DNA of 64,000 nucleotides. Source: Podocnemis expansa (lineage: Eukaryota; Chordata; Testudines; Podocnemididae). A program made the translations under genes and the position numbers. This document shows, piece by piece, positions 22,600-34,293 of this stretch (the stretch's first letter is position 1; each line of letters begins with the position of its first letter). The DNA is taken from NCBI GenBank assembly GCA_007922195.1, contig ML682005.1:31031042-31095041 (forward strand), given 5' to 3'. Under the pieces are notes generated by a model. The model was not told where the DNA came from, did not search any database, and saw nothing but the letters and a program-made list of their open reading frames with translations.

Positions 22600-23045
22600 C
22601 AAATGCAGGGCCAGCTCTACCCATAAACCAGAGGCCATGCCTTGGGGCACCACTGGCTTAGGGACACAGCGGCATCATGCCAGGAGTGGGTGGGGCGGGC
22701 CGGCCCAGAAGCAGGACCCCCCCACTCCCGCCCCTGCCCAAGCCAGCCAGTCCGCCCCTGGAGGTGGGGGGAATGGGCCAGCCCATGGAATGGATGCCAC
22801 TCTGTCACTCCACCTCTGGGCCAGCCCTCCCCACCTCAGAGAGGAACAGCTGGCCCAGGGAGGAGTGGGAGATCACAGTTTGCCCCATGGGCTGGCCCTT
22901 GCCACCCCTGGGCTGGCTGTTTCCGGTCGGGGGGTCAGGGTGACTCGCCCCAGAGGGGCCCCCCCCCCCCGGGGGGGGGGGGGGGGGTGGCACAAAAGCA
23001 AAAACCAGCTCAGGAAGCCACAGCCCCTTGAGTCAGCCCTGATGA
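22600..23045. repeat. GC-rich repeat with a C/G homopolymer palindrome
   Basis: GC-rich block that begins GCAGGGCCAGCTCTACCCAT and ends CAGCCCTGATGA. It looks like a dispersed repeat. Near 22961-22988 a run of C is directly followed by a long run of G, which can fold on itself and could form a G-quadruplex; its length is likely unreliable in assembly. The Pro/Gly-rich frames here on both strands are compositional shadows. Confidence 0.5.
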
Positions 23046-23261
23046 AATGAGATGGGCAGCTCGGATCCATTCAGTAATAGGTGTCTCTGTGCCAGAGCAC
23101 CGTATTGGTTGGAAAAACTTTTGTCCTAGCCTGTCAGGAGAGGGTAGGCAGCCACTACCCCCCTGTGCCACCAAGTGGCTATATATATGGCCGCCTCCCG
23201 ACCCCTCCCCAGTTTCTAGGAGTTGCCAACTCCAGATGTAGGGATGGAGGAGGGGAACCTG

Positions 23262-23347
23262 AATGGATCTGAGCAGCCCATCTCGAAGAAGGATGGTTAC
23301 CAGTAAGTAACCCACCATTCCTCTTCGAGTGCTGCTCGGATGCATTC
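23262..23347. repeat. imperfect palindrome inside the left end of the DIRS-like element
   Basis: Left arm 23262-23300 (GAGCAGCCCATCTCGAAGAA, then GGATGGTTAC) and right arm 23306-23345 (GTAACCCACCATTCCTCTTC, then GAGTGCTGCTCGGATG) are near reverse complements, with a 5-base loop. The right arm also repeats the element tip GCATTCAGTAATAGGTG in the same direction as 23067. DIRS elements carry an internal complementary region that pairs with both ends during replication; this palindrome is a candidate for that role, which is inference. Confidence 0.6.
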
Positions 23348-26300
23348 AGTAATAGGTGACTACTAACTGCGCTGATGGACGGCGAGTGAAGTTGGTTCTT
23401 CCGCCTTCAGCACAGCATAACCCCAGATGGGTATAGGCCCAGCGAACAAGGTCCTTACAGGGACTAAGAGACCAACTAGGGCTCTTGACCTGACAATGGA
23501 AGCCTTCAATTATAGGGCCAACCCCGAGCAAGGGGTAGGTCGAATCCACCCCAGCCAATTAGTTTGTGTGAGCCGGACGGACTAAAGTCACCTTACACCA
23601 GAATTTGTGTCAACGCAATGCGACTAATGTGGAGGAAATCGCGTTTGGTTGCTCTACCTGAGGGGCATAGTTCAAGGTATGAGGGCCAGAAAGTTAATCT
23701 TCTGGCCACAGAACACTTCAGTGTAACCCCTATAAGAGAAATCCAGGAGCCTTAGGGTTACCAGGCTGGCAGTGATGGTTACTGCCTATGCAGATAGCAA
23801 TGGAAGGGGATAAAATGTTATCCCTCCAATCAGCCACGTAAAGACCTATAAGTCACATGCCCAAAGGGTGTATGAATTGGTATACCCGGCAACCCGCAAG
23901 GGTAAAAAGGGGCTACCAAAATTAGGTGAGAAGAATAAGAGAAGATACTTTGAGCTGATTAAGGGGAAAGGAAGAATGCCAGAGGTGGTGCGATCGGCGC
24001 CACATAGCATATCAGCCAAGCGGTCCCTGGGCTGGGCGGGGAGGATACGCCGCCAGACCTCCAGCAGTATTATAGTATATTGACCTGGAAGACTTCTTAT
24101 GGTTTCAGAGGAAATATTCCAGACCCACTAGGTGCTTGCAAGACAGCATGGTGGGCCTTTTAGGGAGTACTGTTGGTCTTGGTATTCCTATGAAGACTCA
24201 AGGAAGTGAACCTTCCTGTTGTCCCATCATGTTCTATCTTAGGATTCCACTACCAGGAAGACTACCTGGAGAATGGAGGGAGCGAGGAAAAAGCAGGATT
24301 TGCAATGCCTCTAATTGGACACCTAGTTGTGACCATCGGGAGGCCTATGGGATTAAAATTTACATTGATTTATATGACCTTGTTTGCCTGAAGACAACAC
24401 CAGGTGTGATACCGGTCCATAACTATGATGGATATATGACTCCTCCGAAGAACACCTGGCAAGGATATGATACTCACAAGGTACCATCGGTGATTCTGCA
24501 GCTGTGCCTTGGATATTTGGAGGATCCGACAAGGGCGACCTATCCCTGATATTCGATCTTACCTTGAGTAGGATTCCACCCTGGGAAAAAGAGGTATTTC
24601 CTGAGTTTCCGTGCAGATCGGAAATCGGGGTTTGGCTGACTTAAGCTCTGTCAAGTAAGCAAGAGAAAAAGCCTTTAGCAGTTGCTTATGGTGGAAGTAT
24701 CATGCAAATACTACCAAATGGTTTTTAGACCTTCGGGTCATACAGAGGAAGACAAAATCTTACCCACCCGATGCCCGGGTGACAGTGCCCTGGGGTTAGA
24801 CCTGGATGACTATGGTTCTCTGGTCATCTCAGGGAATGAACCATTTAAGGTATAGTCTGGTTGGGTGACAGCTACGTGTGGAGCCCAACAGTGAGGAGCA
24901 AGTCTGTCAACAAGCTATCTCTGCGGGATTGGCAAAGGGTTAATTGGGAGGTATAGGGCGAGTTTCCCCCCACCTCCATCCAAAAGGCTGGGGGGGGGAG
25001 TATTGCCTCTTCTCCCATGGATCCCACAGACCTGGTTGATTCCAGGTCGAGTATGCAGAAGCTGCCACTTCAGGAGTGGGAAGAGGGGAGGGTTAGAGAG
25101 GTACCACCATCTTCTTGGGAGAGTGAAGCCTGAACAGGGACTTCCGATTCTAGGTAGATATGAAGCAGACCCAGAAAAGCAAGACAAAATCTTGTTCACC
25201 ACTGGTTGTTTTCTCCATAAGGAGAGAAGGGGAAAAACGAAGAGCAAGGTAGAGATTCGTGAACACAGCTCTGCCTTGGCATCCACGTGGGGCATAGAAC
25301 AGCAGGTGGTAGAAACTATCAAGTATAGTACTCCATCTAACAGGTAGGGATAATTAAATAAGATATATAGCACTGGAGAGGTCACTAAGGACCTACTGAG
25401 ACTGACATAGACGCGCACACTGACTGGTTTTGTTGGGATGGGGAGGTGCCCAGAGGGTCCCTCCCAATTTCAGCGTGGGGAAGCAGAACCTACCTGCTGT
25501 GAGGCAGACGGTGGGCTGGCGAAGGGTTTCCCAATCATCCAGTTGGGCGCACGCATCCCCGCATACGGGAGGTGCCTGTAGCTTTGACTAGAGCTACTGG
25601 GTCATGCGACCTTCGGCTTTAATCAAGATCTCCCTTAACACCTATAAAAGCAGAAGGAATCATTGATCAAAACAATACCTGGATGGCGGGTGGGGGGGCT
25701 TTTCTTCTCCTTTCTCATATTCTTTTATCCATTTCTTTTCTCTGATGACAGCCCTAAGGGCAGTCATGAATTAAGGATTGTCTGCGGGAATGGAGCCACA
25801 GTCTCAGGTTGGGCCGTTGATAACTGAGAAGGGCCCTGGTTACAGGGTCAGTGTCCTCCATAAAATCAGAGGGGCAAGGTTAAGGACTGGCTCCCCCCGT
25901 CCATGCAATAGAAGTTGCGGGGGGGGGGGTTACGATGGCCCTAAGAAATTCCCTTCTCTCACTAAAGGAAGGAAGGGGAAAAAGTGTTGTCTACCTTCTC
26001 TGGAGGTGGGCCGGAGCCATGGGTATGTTCCCACCTGTTCTGGGAATCCACAGTAAAGCAGTCACAGCTTAATTAGAATAGGCTCCCTTTCCCTGCAGAG
26101 AAAGGGAGGGAGGTAGGAAGGGCCTTCTGAGCAGCCCCCAAAATGCTAACTGAAAGGGTGATGGGGAGGGACTGAGTCCCTACCCAGAGCTCGTCGGGAA
26201 AGAGTGTGGGCAGGGGTAGTCTTGAGCCCATAGGCTTTCTGTGGCCAGGGGGTTTGGAAGGGGCCCCGATAGGAGGAGGCTGAGGTATTTTAGCTCTGCC

Positions 26301-26354
26301 CTAGGGTCATGTGCAGTACCCACTACCACCAGGGTCTCGGGTAGAAACAAGGTG
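23348..26354. other. interior of the DIRS-like element, no recognised domain
   Basis: About 3 kb between the internal palindrome and the end of gag. I scanned it on both strands for RT (YADD-type), RNase H and tyrosine-recombinase motifs and recognised none; the frames are short and unconvincing. G-rich runs lie near 24990 and 25920. It could be foreign sequence captured between DIRS ends, or a coding region decayed beyond recognition by eye. Confidence 0.4.
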
Positions 26355-28338
26355 TCATACCCGAAGGGCCAGAGTGAGTGCCATCTGTTGCAAAATGGGG
26401 GGCACCCTGGCTTCCCTGAGCCAAGCCGCTTGACGGATGGTTACAGCTGAGGCCATGGTGCAGGCTGCCGTATCTACTGTGTCCTGGACTGAAAGGAGGA
26501 GGTCTTGGGAGTTTATTCTTCCCTCCTCCAGGAACTCATCATATTCTTCCTTGGCCTCTGGTGGCAGCAGATGGCTGAACTTTGCGAATGATTCCCACAC
26601 ATCCAGCATGTATCTACTGGTCAGGGCCTGGCTGTTTGCAACCCATAACTGGACGGATCAGGAGGAATAGACCTTACATCCTAGAAGTTCTAACTCTCTT
26701 GCCTCCCTCGATGCTGGGAGGGGGTCGCTGGGAGGTTCACCCGGGCCTAGCGCCATCTGTACCACATTCCAGGGTGGGATTGGGTGGTCAATGAGAAAGC
26801 GAAACTCTGATCCCAAGCCTCTGTACTTGAGGCTGGCCGTGTCTGAAACCGGGGAGATGGAACCCAGGTTCTGCCATTGAGAGAAGGAGAGATTCCAAAC
26901 ACTGGGGTGGAGGGGAACTGTAACCGGCTCCACTGAGGAAAACATTGGCCCAAATAGGGTATCTGAGGGAGGCTTGGAGGACTGTACGTCCATCCCCAGA
27001 TGGGCTGTGGTGCGGCGCAGGAGGTTGCAGTGCGCCGATATATCGCCTGTATATGAGCCCGGTACCGGGGACAAAGTGGTACCTGGCACCCGCGGTGGGG
27101 CTGATGGTGAAGACATCTCATGTGGAGACCATTCATGAGGGCAGAAGCAGAATGGTGATGGTGCCGAAACGCAGCACCAAGGCTGCTTGGAGCCCCTTGA
27201 CGGACCTTCCCTGGGACTTGAACAAGGGGAAGTATCCCACGATCCCTGAGGTGGTACCAGAGACAGCAAGGTTATATGTTGCCATGGGGATGGCTCTATG
27301 GTACCGGGGCCTGATGGAGTAATAGGCAGTGGGATTTTGGTGCCCGGGGTCAGTGGGGGGGGGAGGGAGAACGGTGCCGTTTATTGTGCACCCAAGCCTT
27401 TGATATGAAGGCCGGCTTGCCCCTCCTAACTGGTACCAGGCAGGGACATGTAGGCAGCAGAAAGAGTGCCAGTGCAGCCTCCACTGCCTCCGGGGTCGCT
27501 GGGATCAGGAGCGACCCCGAATGAACCCGTGGTGCACCCCTAACAGGAGAGATGGGGCTGTCCTTGTGATGTTGACCCTGGGGTGGCGAGGGTGACTGGT
27601 GCCGAGGTGGTCCCTGTACCATCAGTACAGGACTGTGGTGAGCCTGTGGTGCTGGAGATGACCTTGAGCAGTGCCGAGGTGGGCTCTGCACCATCAGTAT
27701 GGGGCTGTGGCAAGCCTGCAGTGCCGCAAGTGACCTTGGGCAATGCCAAGGCGAGCCCGGTGCCAATGGACTGCGTCAGCGCCGAGGTACTGAAGTCAGT
27801 ACCGAGCTCGTCCTCCTGCAGCCTCTGTCACCATGGTGCCAGGTGGGTTCCGGCGCCGAGCTGGCTCGCAGTGTTGGGTGAAATCCCAAAGCCTCGGGAG
27901 AGCAGTTCTGAGCCTGTTTGGAGGCTAGGGCACAGCGCCTTTGCTCCCTATCCATGATTGTCCTGAGTTTAAAGGACAGACATATGGAGCAGGCGGTGAC
28001 CAAGTGGTCTTCGCCTAGGCACTGGAGGCACTTTCCGTGGGGGTCGTCCCGGGGGAAGGCCTTGCCACACTCGGTGCAGGGTTTAAAACCTGGCATGGCA
28101 TGAGGTGGATCTCGATGTTGTGGCCCAAAGGCTGAGGTCCTCTTTGGTGGAACTAGGTCCACGAAAAGGTGCTCCCAGTCGGGTGTGGAGCTCATACAAA
28201 CACGGATAGGCTGCTTGCTTTTGCAAGGAGCGGACGTTCCAGATCCGATGTGCAAGGTGGAAGAAATGAAAACTGGGGAGGAATCGGGAGGCGGCCATAT
28301 ATATAGCCACTGGGTGGCGAGGGGGGGCAGTGGCCACC
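26355..28338 (-). pseudogene. DIRS-type gag (LAP2-alpha-like) remnant
   Basis: The 5' part (28338 down to about 27790) contains CTECGKAFPRDDPHGKCLQC followed by LGEDH, then C-x2-C, the Cys/His cluster typical of DIRS ORF1, then RTIMDREQRR. The second part lies in another frame from 27269 to 26355. It is Pro/Ser-rich, then ELELLGCKVYSS, a stop at 26658-26660, and in the same frame LDVWESFAKFSHLLP, DTVDTAACTMASAV and a Trp-Leu-Arg-rich helix. This last block resembles the domain that vertebrate LAP2-alpha took from a DIRS gag. At least one frameshift and one stop make it non-functional. The start is uncertain because the frame continues into the terminal repeat. Confidence 0.7.
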
Positions 28339-28449
28339 TACCCTCTCCTGACAGGCTAGGACAAAAGTTTTTTTGACCAATCCAGCACTCTGGCATGGGG
28401 ACACCTATTACTGAATGCATCCAAGCAGCACTCGAAGAACCCCCTTTAC

Positions 28450-30830
28450 CCCCTCTCATCCTGTGCTGAAGTGATCTTTTTCCTCCATGGTTGAAGTTTG
28501 CATAGCTTTTGTGATGTAGCCTTTCTATTTACATGCTGGGAAACAGATCTCAGTTCCTGCCTCCCTGAGCTATGTAAAATATATGAGAACATGTTTCACA
28601 TCTGCGCACATACATGATGCTTCGGGAAACATGACATCTTAACAATAACACAGAACATGTTATGAACATTTAAAAAGGAACCTTGCATGACATATTTTGC
28701 ACTGAACCACACAATTACTTTGCGAAAGTAACCAGAAAAGTTGCACAGATCATACCCCAAAGAGCATCCTGTGACACCAAGTTACCTAGGGAATGGACCA
28801 GGGCTTCTGGCACAAAAGATTCCTTCAAGGCAAACTTGGTCTCCTGCTCGTTGGAGAAGAGTACCATGATGGACTCCCACAGGCAGCTACCTACCAGAAG
28901 CATTGACTGCTTAATGTTTCACTAGTCTAGAGGGGGAGCAGAGACATAACAAGCTAAAATAAAGACATTTCAGAACATGAGACTAAAAGCATATAGATAT
29001 GGGTGTCCATATGGAACAATATTCAAACACTCTTGTGAACAAAAGCACCTGTGCATAAATCATGAATACAATGGGAAATGAGAAAAACATGTCACGTGCA
29101 AAGCTGGCAAACCTCATCAGACTAAGGAGGAAAAATGGCACAGAGAAAAAAATAGTTGTAGATGATTATTTTATTTCAGTATTCTGTCTAGTGTGGGAAT
29201 TAGCAAGATGAACATCAGCTTAAGTACTGTGGCTACCAGAAATACCCATTTTCATTCAGGAATAATTCCAGGGCAAGAAGCTTTTGTACAGAGATGACTG
29301 TTACTGTATGGTTAAGACCTATATTAAGATTTACCCAAGAAAAACACCCAGTGATCTCAACAAGAACTTTTGACTGAGTAAAGACTCAAAACTGCAGAGT
29401 TTGGATTATTGTGCTAGTGTGGGTGTTGATTTTCAACAAACAACACACAGTTGCCTTATGGGCTGGGACATAAAGTTTGTTCCCTGATCTGTTATGATCT
29501 CCCATTATACCCGAATCCAGGCGATAGGCTTCACAAATACAGCAGCAACCACTTTGATGTTCATGGAGCATAATGATACAGTCTCAGCATCCATTACTAC
29601 AGATCACATCATCCATGACTACAAAAATGAATTGGTAGCTTGTGATACTCTTTTTCCAGGTGGCAACTATGTTCATTCTAATGTGGGCAATGGGCATGCT
29701 TACTAAACAGAGGAGAACCAAGGGAGTTTTCTCCATCAGCCTGTGAGCTGACACTCTGGGTGTGAGGCACAAGAATTCAGAATGCCTGGATAGACTCTGG
29801 ACCAAAGTAAAAAAAGTAACAGACTAGATATGGGCTAATATTTTCTTCCTTGCAAGGAATTTCACATAGGGCACGACGGGGGCCAGCTAAAAAGCTTCCC
29901 TCAGATAAGCTCAAAGCACCAGGAGCTGGGTTTGTACTTCATGTGTCTACCAGTCCCTGACAAGATGATACAGGCAGAAACCCTGAATTTCAAAGTGTGG
30001 ATACAGTTCAGCTTGATGAAAAGCTTTATGGTCACCACCACAACATGGGTGTTTGGTTGGCTCAGTAATCATCCACCTGTTGCTGTTGAATGAAGCTGAA
30101 GAACTGACTTAGTATATCCAGTAAACTGAGTCAGCCCTAGGTGGTTGGAAGTCCCCATTGCCAGATCAGTGATCTCTGTCACAATTGCAAGCCACGAGAC
30201 CCAGGTGGAACTGAGCCTGGAGGTTGGGAGGCTGTGGTATCTGGAAATGGCCCCCCAAACCAATTTAATATCTCCCCAAAATAGTTCCAGTCTCAACAGA
30301 AGAAAACGGGCTAGGCAATAGTTAGGACCATGCCAATCATCACATGTTGTAAGCTCACCTACAGTCAGAATCACCTGAATACAGGGGATAAGATCACACA
30401 TCCTCATGCATACATTGTAACATGCCTTGGGTTGACCCAGAGTTTGGTACTGTGGAATTCCTCAAAGTCTGAGCACATCCTGAGATCACAAGCCCCGCCA
30501 CTTCTATACCATCATCCTTCCAGGGTGGTCATCTTTACAGGGTTTCCTTGTTGAGCTCAGGATCCAGATCTTCCCATAGATGCACTCTGTATAAGGACAA
30601 TCTCAAGACCTGTGCCAAGGGTGACTACGTGCAAAACATGTCTTGTCTTCCATGTTCCAGCTAGACCCTCCTCTGGGTATTCAGGTGTTCCTAGCTGTGT
30701 GGGTGTTCCTATCTGCTCCTATCTAGTTCAGGAACCAGTGACATTTGCTTTTAAAAACTGTTAGGTCAGGAGTCTCTTACTCTGGGCTGTGAGTCAGTGG
30801 GTCCAGGCTTTCGACTAGGGATATCCATGG
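28450..30830 (-). other. degenerate DNA, possibly Gypsy pol and flank
   Basis: It follows the gag remnant at 30836-31584 in the minus direction, where protease and pol would be expected. The only hint is a VVTLGTGLEIVLIQ-like stretch near 30600, which vaguely fits a retroviral-type protease. On plus, LDRLWTKVKKVTD (near 29790) looks Myb-like. Neither is firm. No intact gene. Confidence 0.25.
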
Positions 30831-30835
30831 ATCCC

Positions 30836-31584
30836 TCAATGCTCGGGACCTCCTACATCAGGGTGAGGGAGAAGTGTATGAAAGACATTCAGAATTTTTA
30901 CTTCGATGGCCCACTTTCTCCTCTGCAGTCTGGGGCCCTTGATGCCATTGGGGCCCTGGTTGGGCAAATAATTTTCCATGAGATGAATGGCATCAGTCAT
31001 TGTTTTGGGATGGTGCCATAACACTCAACCTTTTCCCCCAGTGTACAATATCTGGGAGAACCATGCAAGACCAGCTCAGCCAGTTGAACTTCTATCATCA
31101 TCTCCAGTCTGAGTCATCTCCAGAATGACTCTTGTATCTTCTGGGTGACCAGGTGAGGCCGTGGTCCTGAAGGCCTTGTTTCACGTGTTACAGAAGCATT
31201 GCTGGAACATTTTGTGAAATGTCCAAGGCATTGTGAACAGCTGCCTTGACCTGTGCAAATTCTCAGACCGGAACAGGTCTAAAAGATAAAAAGAAATTTA
31301 TACCACCCCAGTTAGTGGGTCCAGCAAAATGGCCCATTGATCTTGAGGAAAGCATTGAGATTATCATCAAGCATCATCTTGGTAAGCCAGCCTGGGGATT
31401 GGGATGTGGCTCTATGCAGGTGCTCTCCAATGTGGCAGATGGATGTCGTTTCCTGACCACATGCTGTAATTTCTGCTGCTATTAGATTTCTAGATGTTGA
31501 AGCAAATTTTGCTGTTGGTTGGCCATTTGCTGAAAGTTGCTGCTGCACATTCTCTTTGGCCATCCAATTTAGCATCTGATGCAC
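30836..31584 (-). pseudogene. Ty3/Gypsy (Gmr1-like) gag with SCAN-like region, decayed
   Basis: Read on minus: a Gln-rich helix (NVQQQLSANGQ), then LTKMMLDDNLNAFLKI (family form LTKM-PDDDPEAFL--FE). Next, near 31250, comes VKAAVHNALDISQN (family VKAAILDAL-ISPE), and near 31010 HHPKTMTDAIHLMENYL (family R-RP-TL--AV-LMEDYL). This order is the capsid region of Gmr1-type Gypsy elements, the source of the vertebrate SCAN domain. Capsid proteins of this type package element RNA. Several stops and frame changes disable it. No paired LTRs were found; the LTR at 34294 might belong to the same family, which is a guess. Confidence 0.6.
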
Positions 31585-31599
31585 TCCATTAGACTATGG

Positions 31600-32189
31600 G
31601 AATGGGCACTTACTGGAAGGATATTTTTGTTCTGTTATGTTTCTTCAACTCTTTTATATTGGAAAATTTCCTCACATTCTGTACTATTTTTTGACAGAGT
31701 GCTCAGAGGACTGGTGGCTTAGAAGTTAGCACACTTGATATCTAGCCTCTTGCTTTCCTGAATAGTGCCTGGGTACTGACATCAGATTGGAAGTCTTCTG
31801 GCCTCTATTCATATATTACCCTCAGAAATTAAGGGGATCTTATGGGTACCTAGGCCCTCCCTCTTCACTAGGGGCCCACCCAGGGCCCTCTGTGAAGCAA
31901 CACTGGTAGGGTCCTTCCAACAGCATCTAAGTCCATTCCCCTAGGATATTGCTGTCTATATCCTTTCAGCTTGGGACATGGCCCCTACAATCCAAATAGC
32001 CTGGTGTGTGTCACCTTGAGTGGTGTCCCTTGAAGAATTTTTATAGCATCCTGTTATGGCCTCAAGTTCCTCAAGACAGAGGTGGATGAAAAGTTGGAGG
32101 GGGTCTACTCACACCATGTCCTTATAGTTAAAGAGTAAATTTCACTTACTGTCAGGTGCACCCTCATCTTCTTATAACTCTCTCTCTCA
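31600..32189. other. no gene recognised
   Basis: Between the gag remnant and the CR1 3' end. A GTGGCTTAGAAGTTAGCACA stretch near 31713 is faintly tRNA-like but lacks a matching B box. Nothing else was recognised. Confidence 0.3.
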
Positions 32190-33378
32190 TGGAATCATAG
32201 AGTTGGAAGGGACCTCATGAGGTCATCTAGTCCAAACCCCCGGCCAAAAGCAGGGCTATTCCCACCAAATTATCACAGCCAGAGTTTTGTCTAACTGGGC
32301 CTTAAATGTTTCCAAAGATGGAGATTCCATCACCTCCCTAAATGACTCATTCCAGTATTTCACCACCCTTAGTGAGAAGGTTTTTTTCCTAATATCCAAC
32401 CTTGACCTCCCCAGCTGCTGTTTAAAACCACTGCTCCTTGTTCTGTCCTCCGTTACTACTGAGAACAGCCTAGCTCCCTCCTTTTTGGAGCACCCCTTCA
32501 AGTAGTTGAAGATTGCTATCAAAACCCCCCTAACTCATCTCTTCTACAGACTAAATAAGCCTAGTTCCTTCAGTCTCTCCTTGTAAGTCATGTTCCCTAA
32601 CCTCCTAATTATTTTTGTTGCCCTCCGCTGGACTCTTTCTAATTTGTAAACATCCTTTCTGTAGTGTGGAGCCCAAAACCAGACCCAGTTCTCCAGATGT
32701 GACCTCCCCATAGCTGAACAGAAGGGAATAATCACATCCTTCGATCTACTGATGCAGACCAATATGCCATTGGCCTTTTTGGCAACAAAAGCACAATGTT
32801 GACTCATATTCAGCTGCCCATCCACCAAAATCCCCAGGTCCTTTTCTACAGTGCTGCCAGTTAGTCCCCAGCCTGTAGCAGTACATGGGATTCTTCCATC
32901 TGAACCTGATGAGATTTCATTTGGCCCAATGCTCCAATTTGTCTAGATCTCCCTGAATCCTATCCCTACCTTCTAGTGTGTTTACCACTCCCCTCAGCTT
33001 GGTGTCATCTGCAAATTTACTGAGTATGCAATCTATCCCATCATCCAGATCATTAATGAAGATGTTGAACAGAACCAGCCCCAGGACTGAGCCTTGGGGC
33101 ACTCCACTAGTTACTGGCTGCCAACTAGACATTGAGCCATTGATCCCTACCCACTGAACCCAATGATCTAGTCAGCTTCCTATCCACTTTATGGTCCATT
33201 CACCCAAACCACACTTTCTTAACTTTCTAACAAGAATGCTATGGGAAACTGGATCAAAAACTTTGCTAAAGTCAAGGTATATCACATCAACAGCTATTCT
33301 CACATCCACATATCCAGGCATCTCATCATAGAAGGCAATCTCTGTCAGGGATGAGTTTTTCTCACTCAGTCGGCACAT
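32190..33378 (-). mobile_element. CR1 LINE, 5'-truncated, 3' end at 32190
   Basis: The complement of the start (ATGGAATCATAGAGTTGGAA) is the classic CR1 3' end. Reading on minus from 33378: VDVIYLDFSKVFDPVSHSI, then [31 protein letters not shown] (the catalytic -ADD- motif), VDGQLNMSQHCAFVAKKANG, LERVQRRATKIIRRL and NYLKGC. These are in the order of CR1 reverse transcriptase. Breaks in frame show it is inactive. The endonuclease and most of the RT N-terminus are missing. Its orientation is opposite to the CR1 at 13221. Confidence 0.92.
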
Positions 33379-34293
33379 AGAGAAAAGGGCAGAATTGCCT
33401 CTTCATCAGTCAGTCCCAAACGAAGCCAAGTTCTCTCTTTTTCGCTCCCCATCAAGACTGATATTGACACAACTATGGCAGAGCAAAGCTAGCTGGACCC
33501 ATAAGTTCTTTTTAATCCTTTTCCCTACTGGTGTGATGTTTCTGTATTCCATCACACCCACATACACTAAAGAAGCAATGCTGTGTTCTATGAGTGCCTT
33601 GATCTTGTGTAAAGCCCACAGTAATTAAGAATGATGCCCAACAACCAAATTCCCAGAATGAGAAAATATTATTTTAGTATTCTATCATTTGCAGCCCTTT
33701 TTTTAGTACATCATCTTTGCTACTCAGCCTGGTAAGCTTTTCCTGTTTACAAATGAAATCTCGTGTATGTCTTTGAGGGGAGGAAATAGTTTAACATGTG
33801 TGATTTCTTTAAGACAGGAAACTTATTCTTTCCTCTCATTAATAAGCGCCACAGGTATTGCAATGGAGGCTGAGGAAACCATCTTTAAACTGTAAATGAC
33901 ATGTACAGCTTCCAAAATGGTAAGGACTTCTCAACTCAATATTTAAGCATCTGATTCCTCTGAACCAGTTACTGAAGTAATGAGTGACTGGAGGATTTGG
34001 TTGAGCAATATTTGAGGGGGAAAAAAAACATGTCCAAATGACTGACAATTATTTATAAACTTACTAAATAATGGAAGAGAAGAAACTAATATAATGCCCA
34101 GAAGAGCACAGCAATTAGATTGAAAGGATGTCCTTCACTGAATATGTTATTTCACTGAAACCTTTTTACCTAAAGAAAAAGTTGCTGCTTTGCTGGGCAA
34201 AAACTAGATCTGAAAAACAACAAAACAAAACAAAACAAAAGGTGATATTCATATATGCTACACCTTGAAAGCAAGGTATTTTATACATCACTT
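33379..34293. other. no gene recognised
   Basis: AT-rich, with an (AAAAC)n run at about 34214-34240. No coding or repeat signature recognised. Confidence 0.35.

Larger units (their letters stand above)
23055..28437 (-). mobile_element. DIRS-like retrotransposon, gag present, RT and recombinase not found
   Basis: Inverted terminal repeats of about 165 bp (left 23055-23214, right complement 28271-28437) share CATTCAGTAATAGGTGTC, ACTTTTGTCCTAGCCTGTCA, GGCTATATATATGGCCGCC and the CTCCCCAGTTT end. DIRS elements use inverted terminal repeats and a tyrosine recombinase instead of LTRs and integrase. The minus strand encodes a DIRS-type gag with a CCHC-like zinc cluster in its 5' half. The remaining 3 kb (23348-26354) shows no reverse transcriptase, RNase H, methyltransferase or tyrosine recombinase that I can recognise, so this may be a non-autonomous derivative or a heavily rearranged copy. 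Confidence 0.65.

Noticed and set aside
22538..23050. 170-residue frame beside the DIRS-like element
   Set aside because: Open frames on both strands in a GC-rich repeat containing homopolymer runs. No domain.
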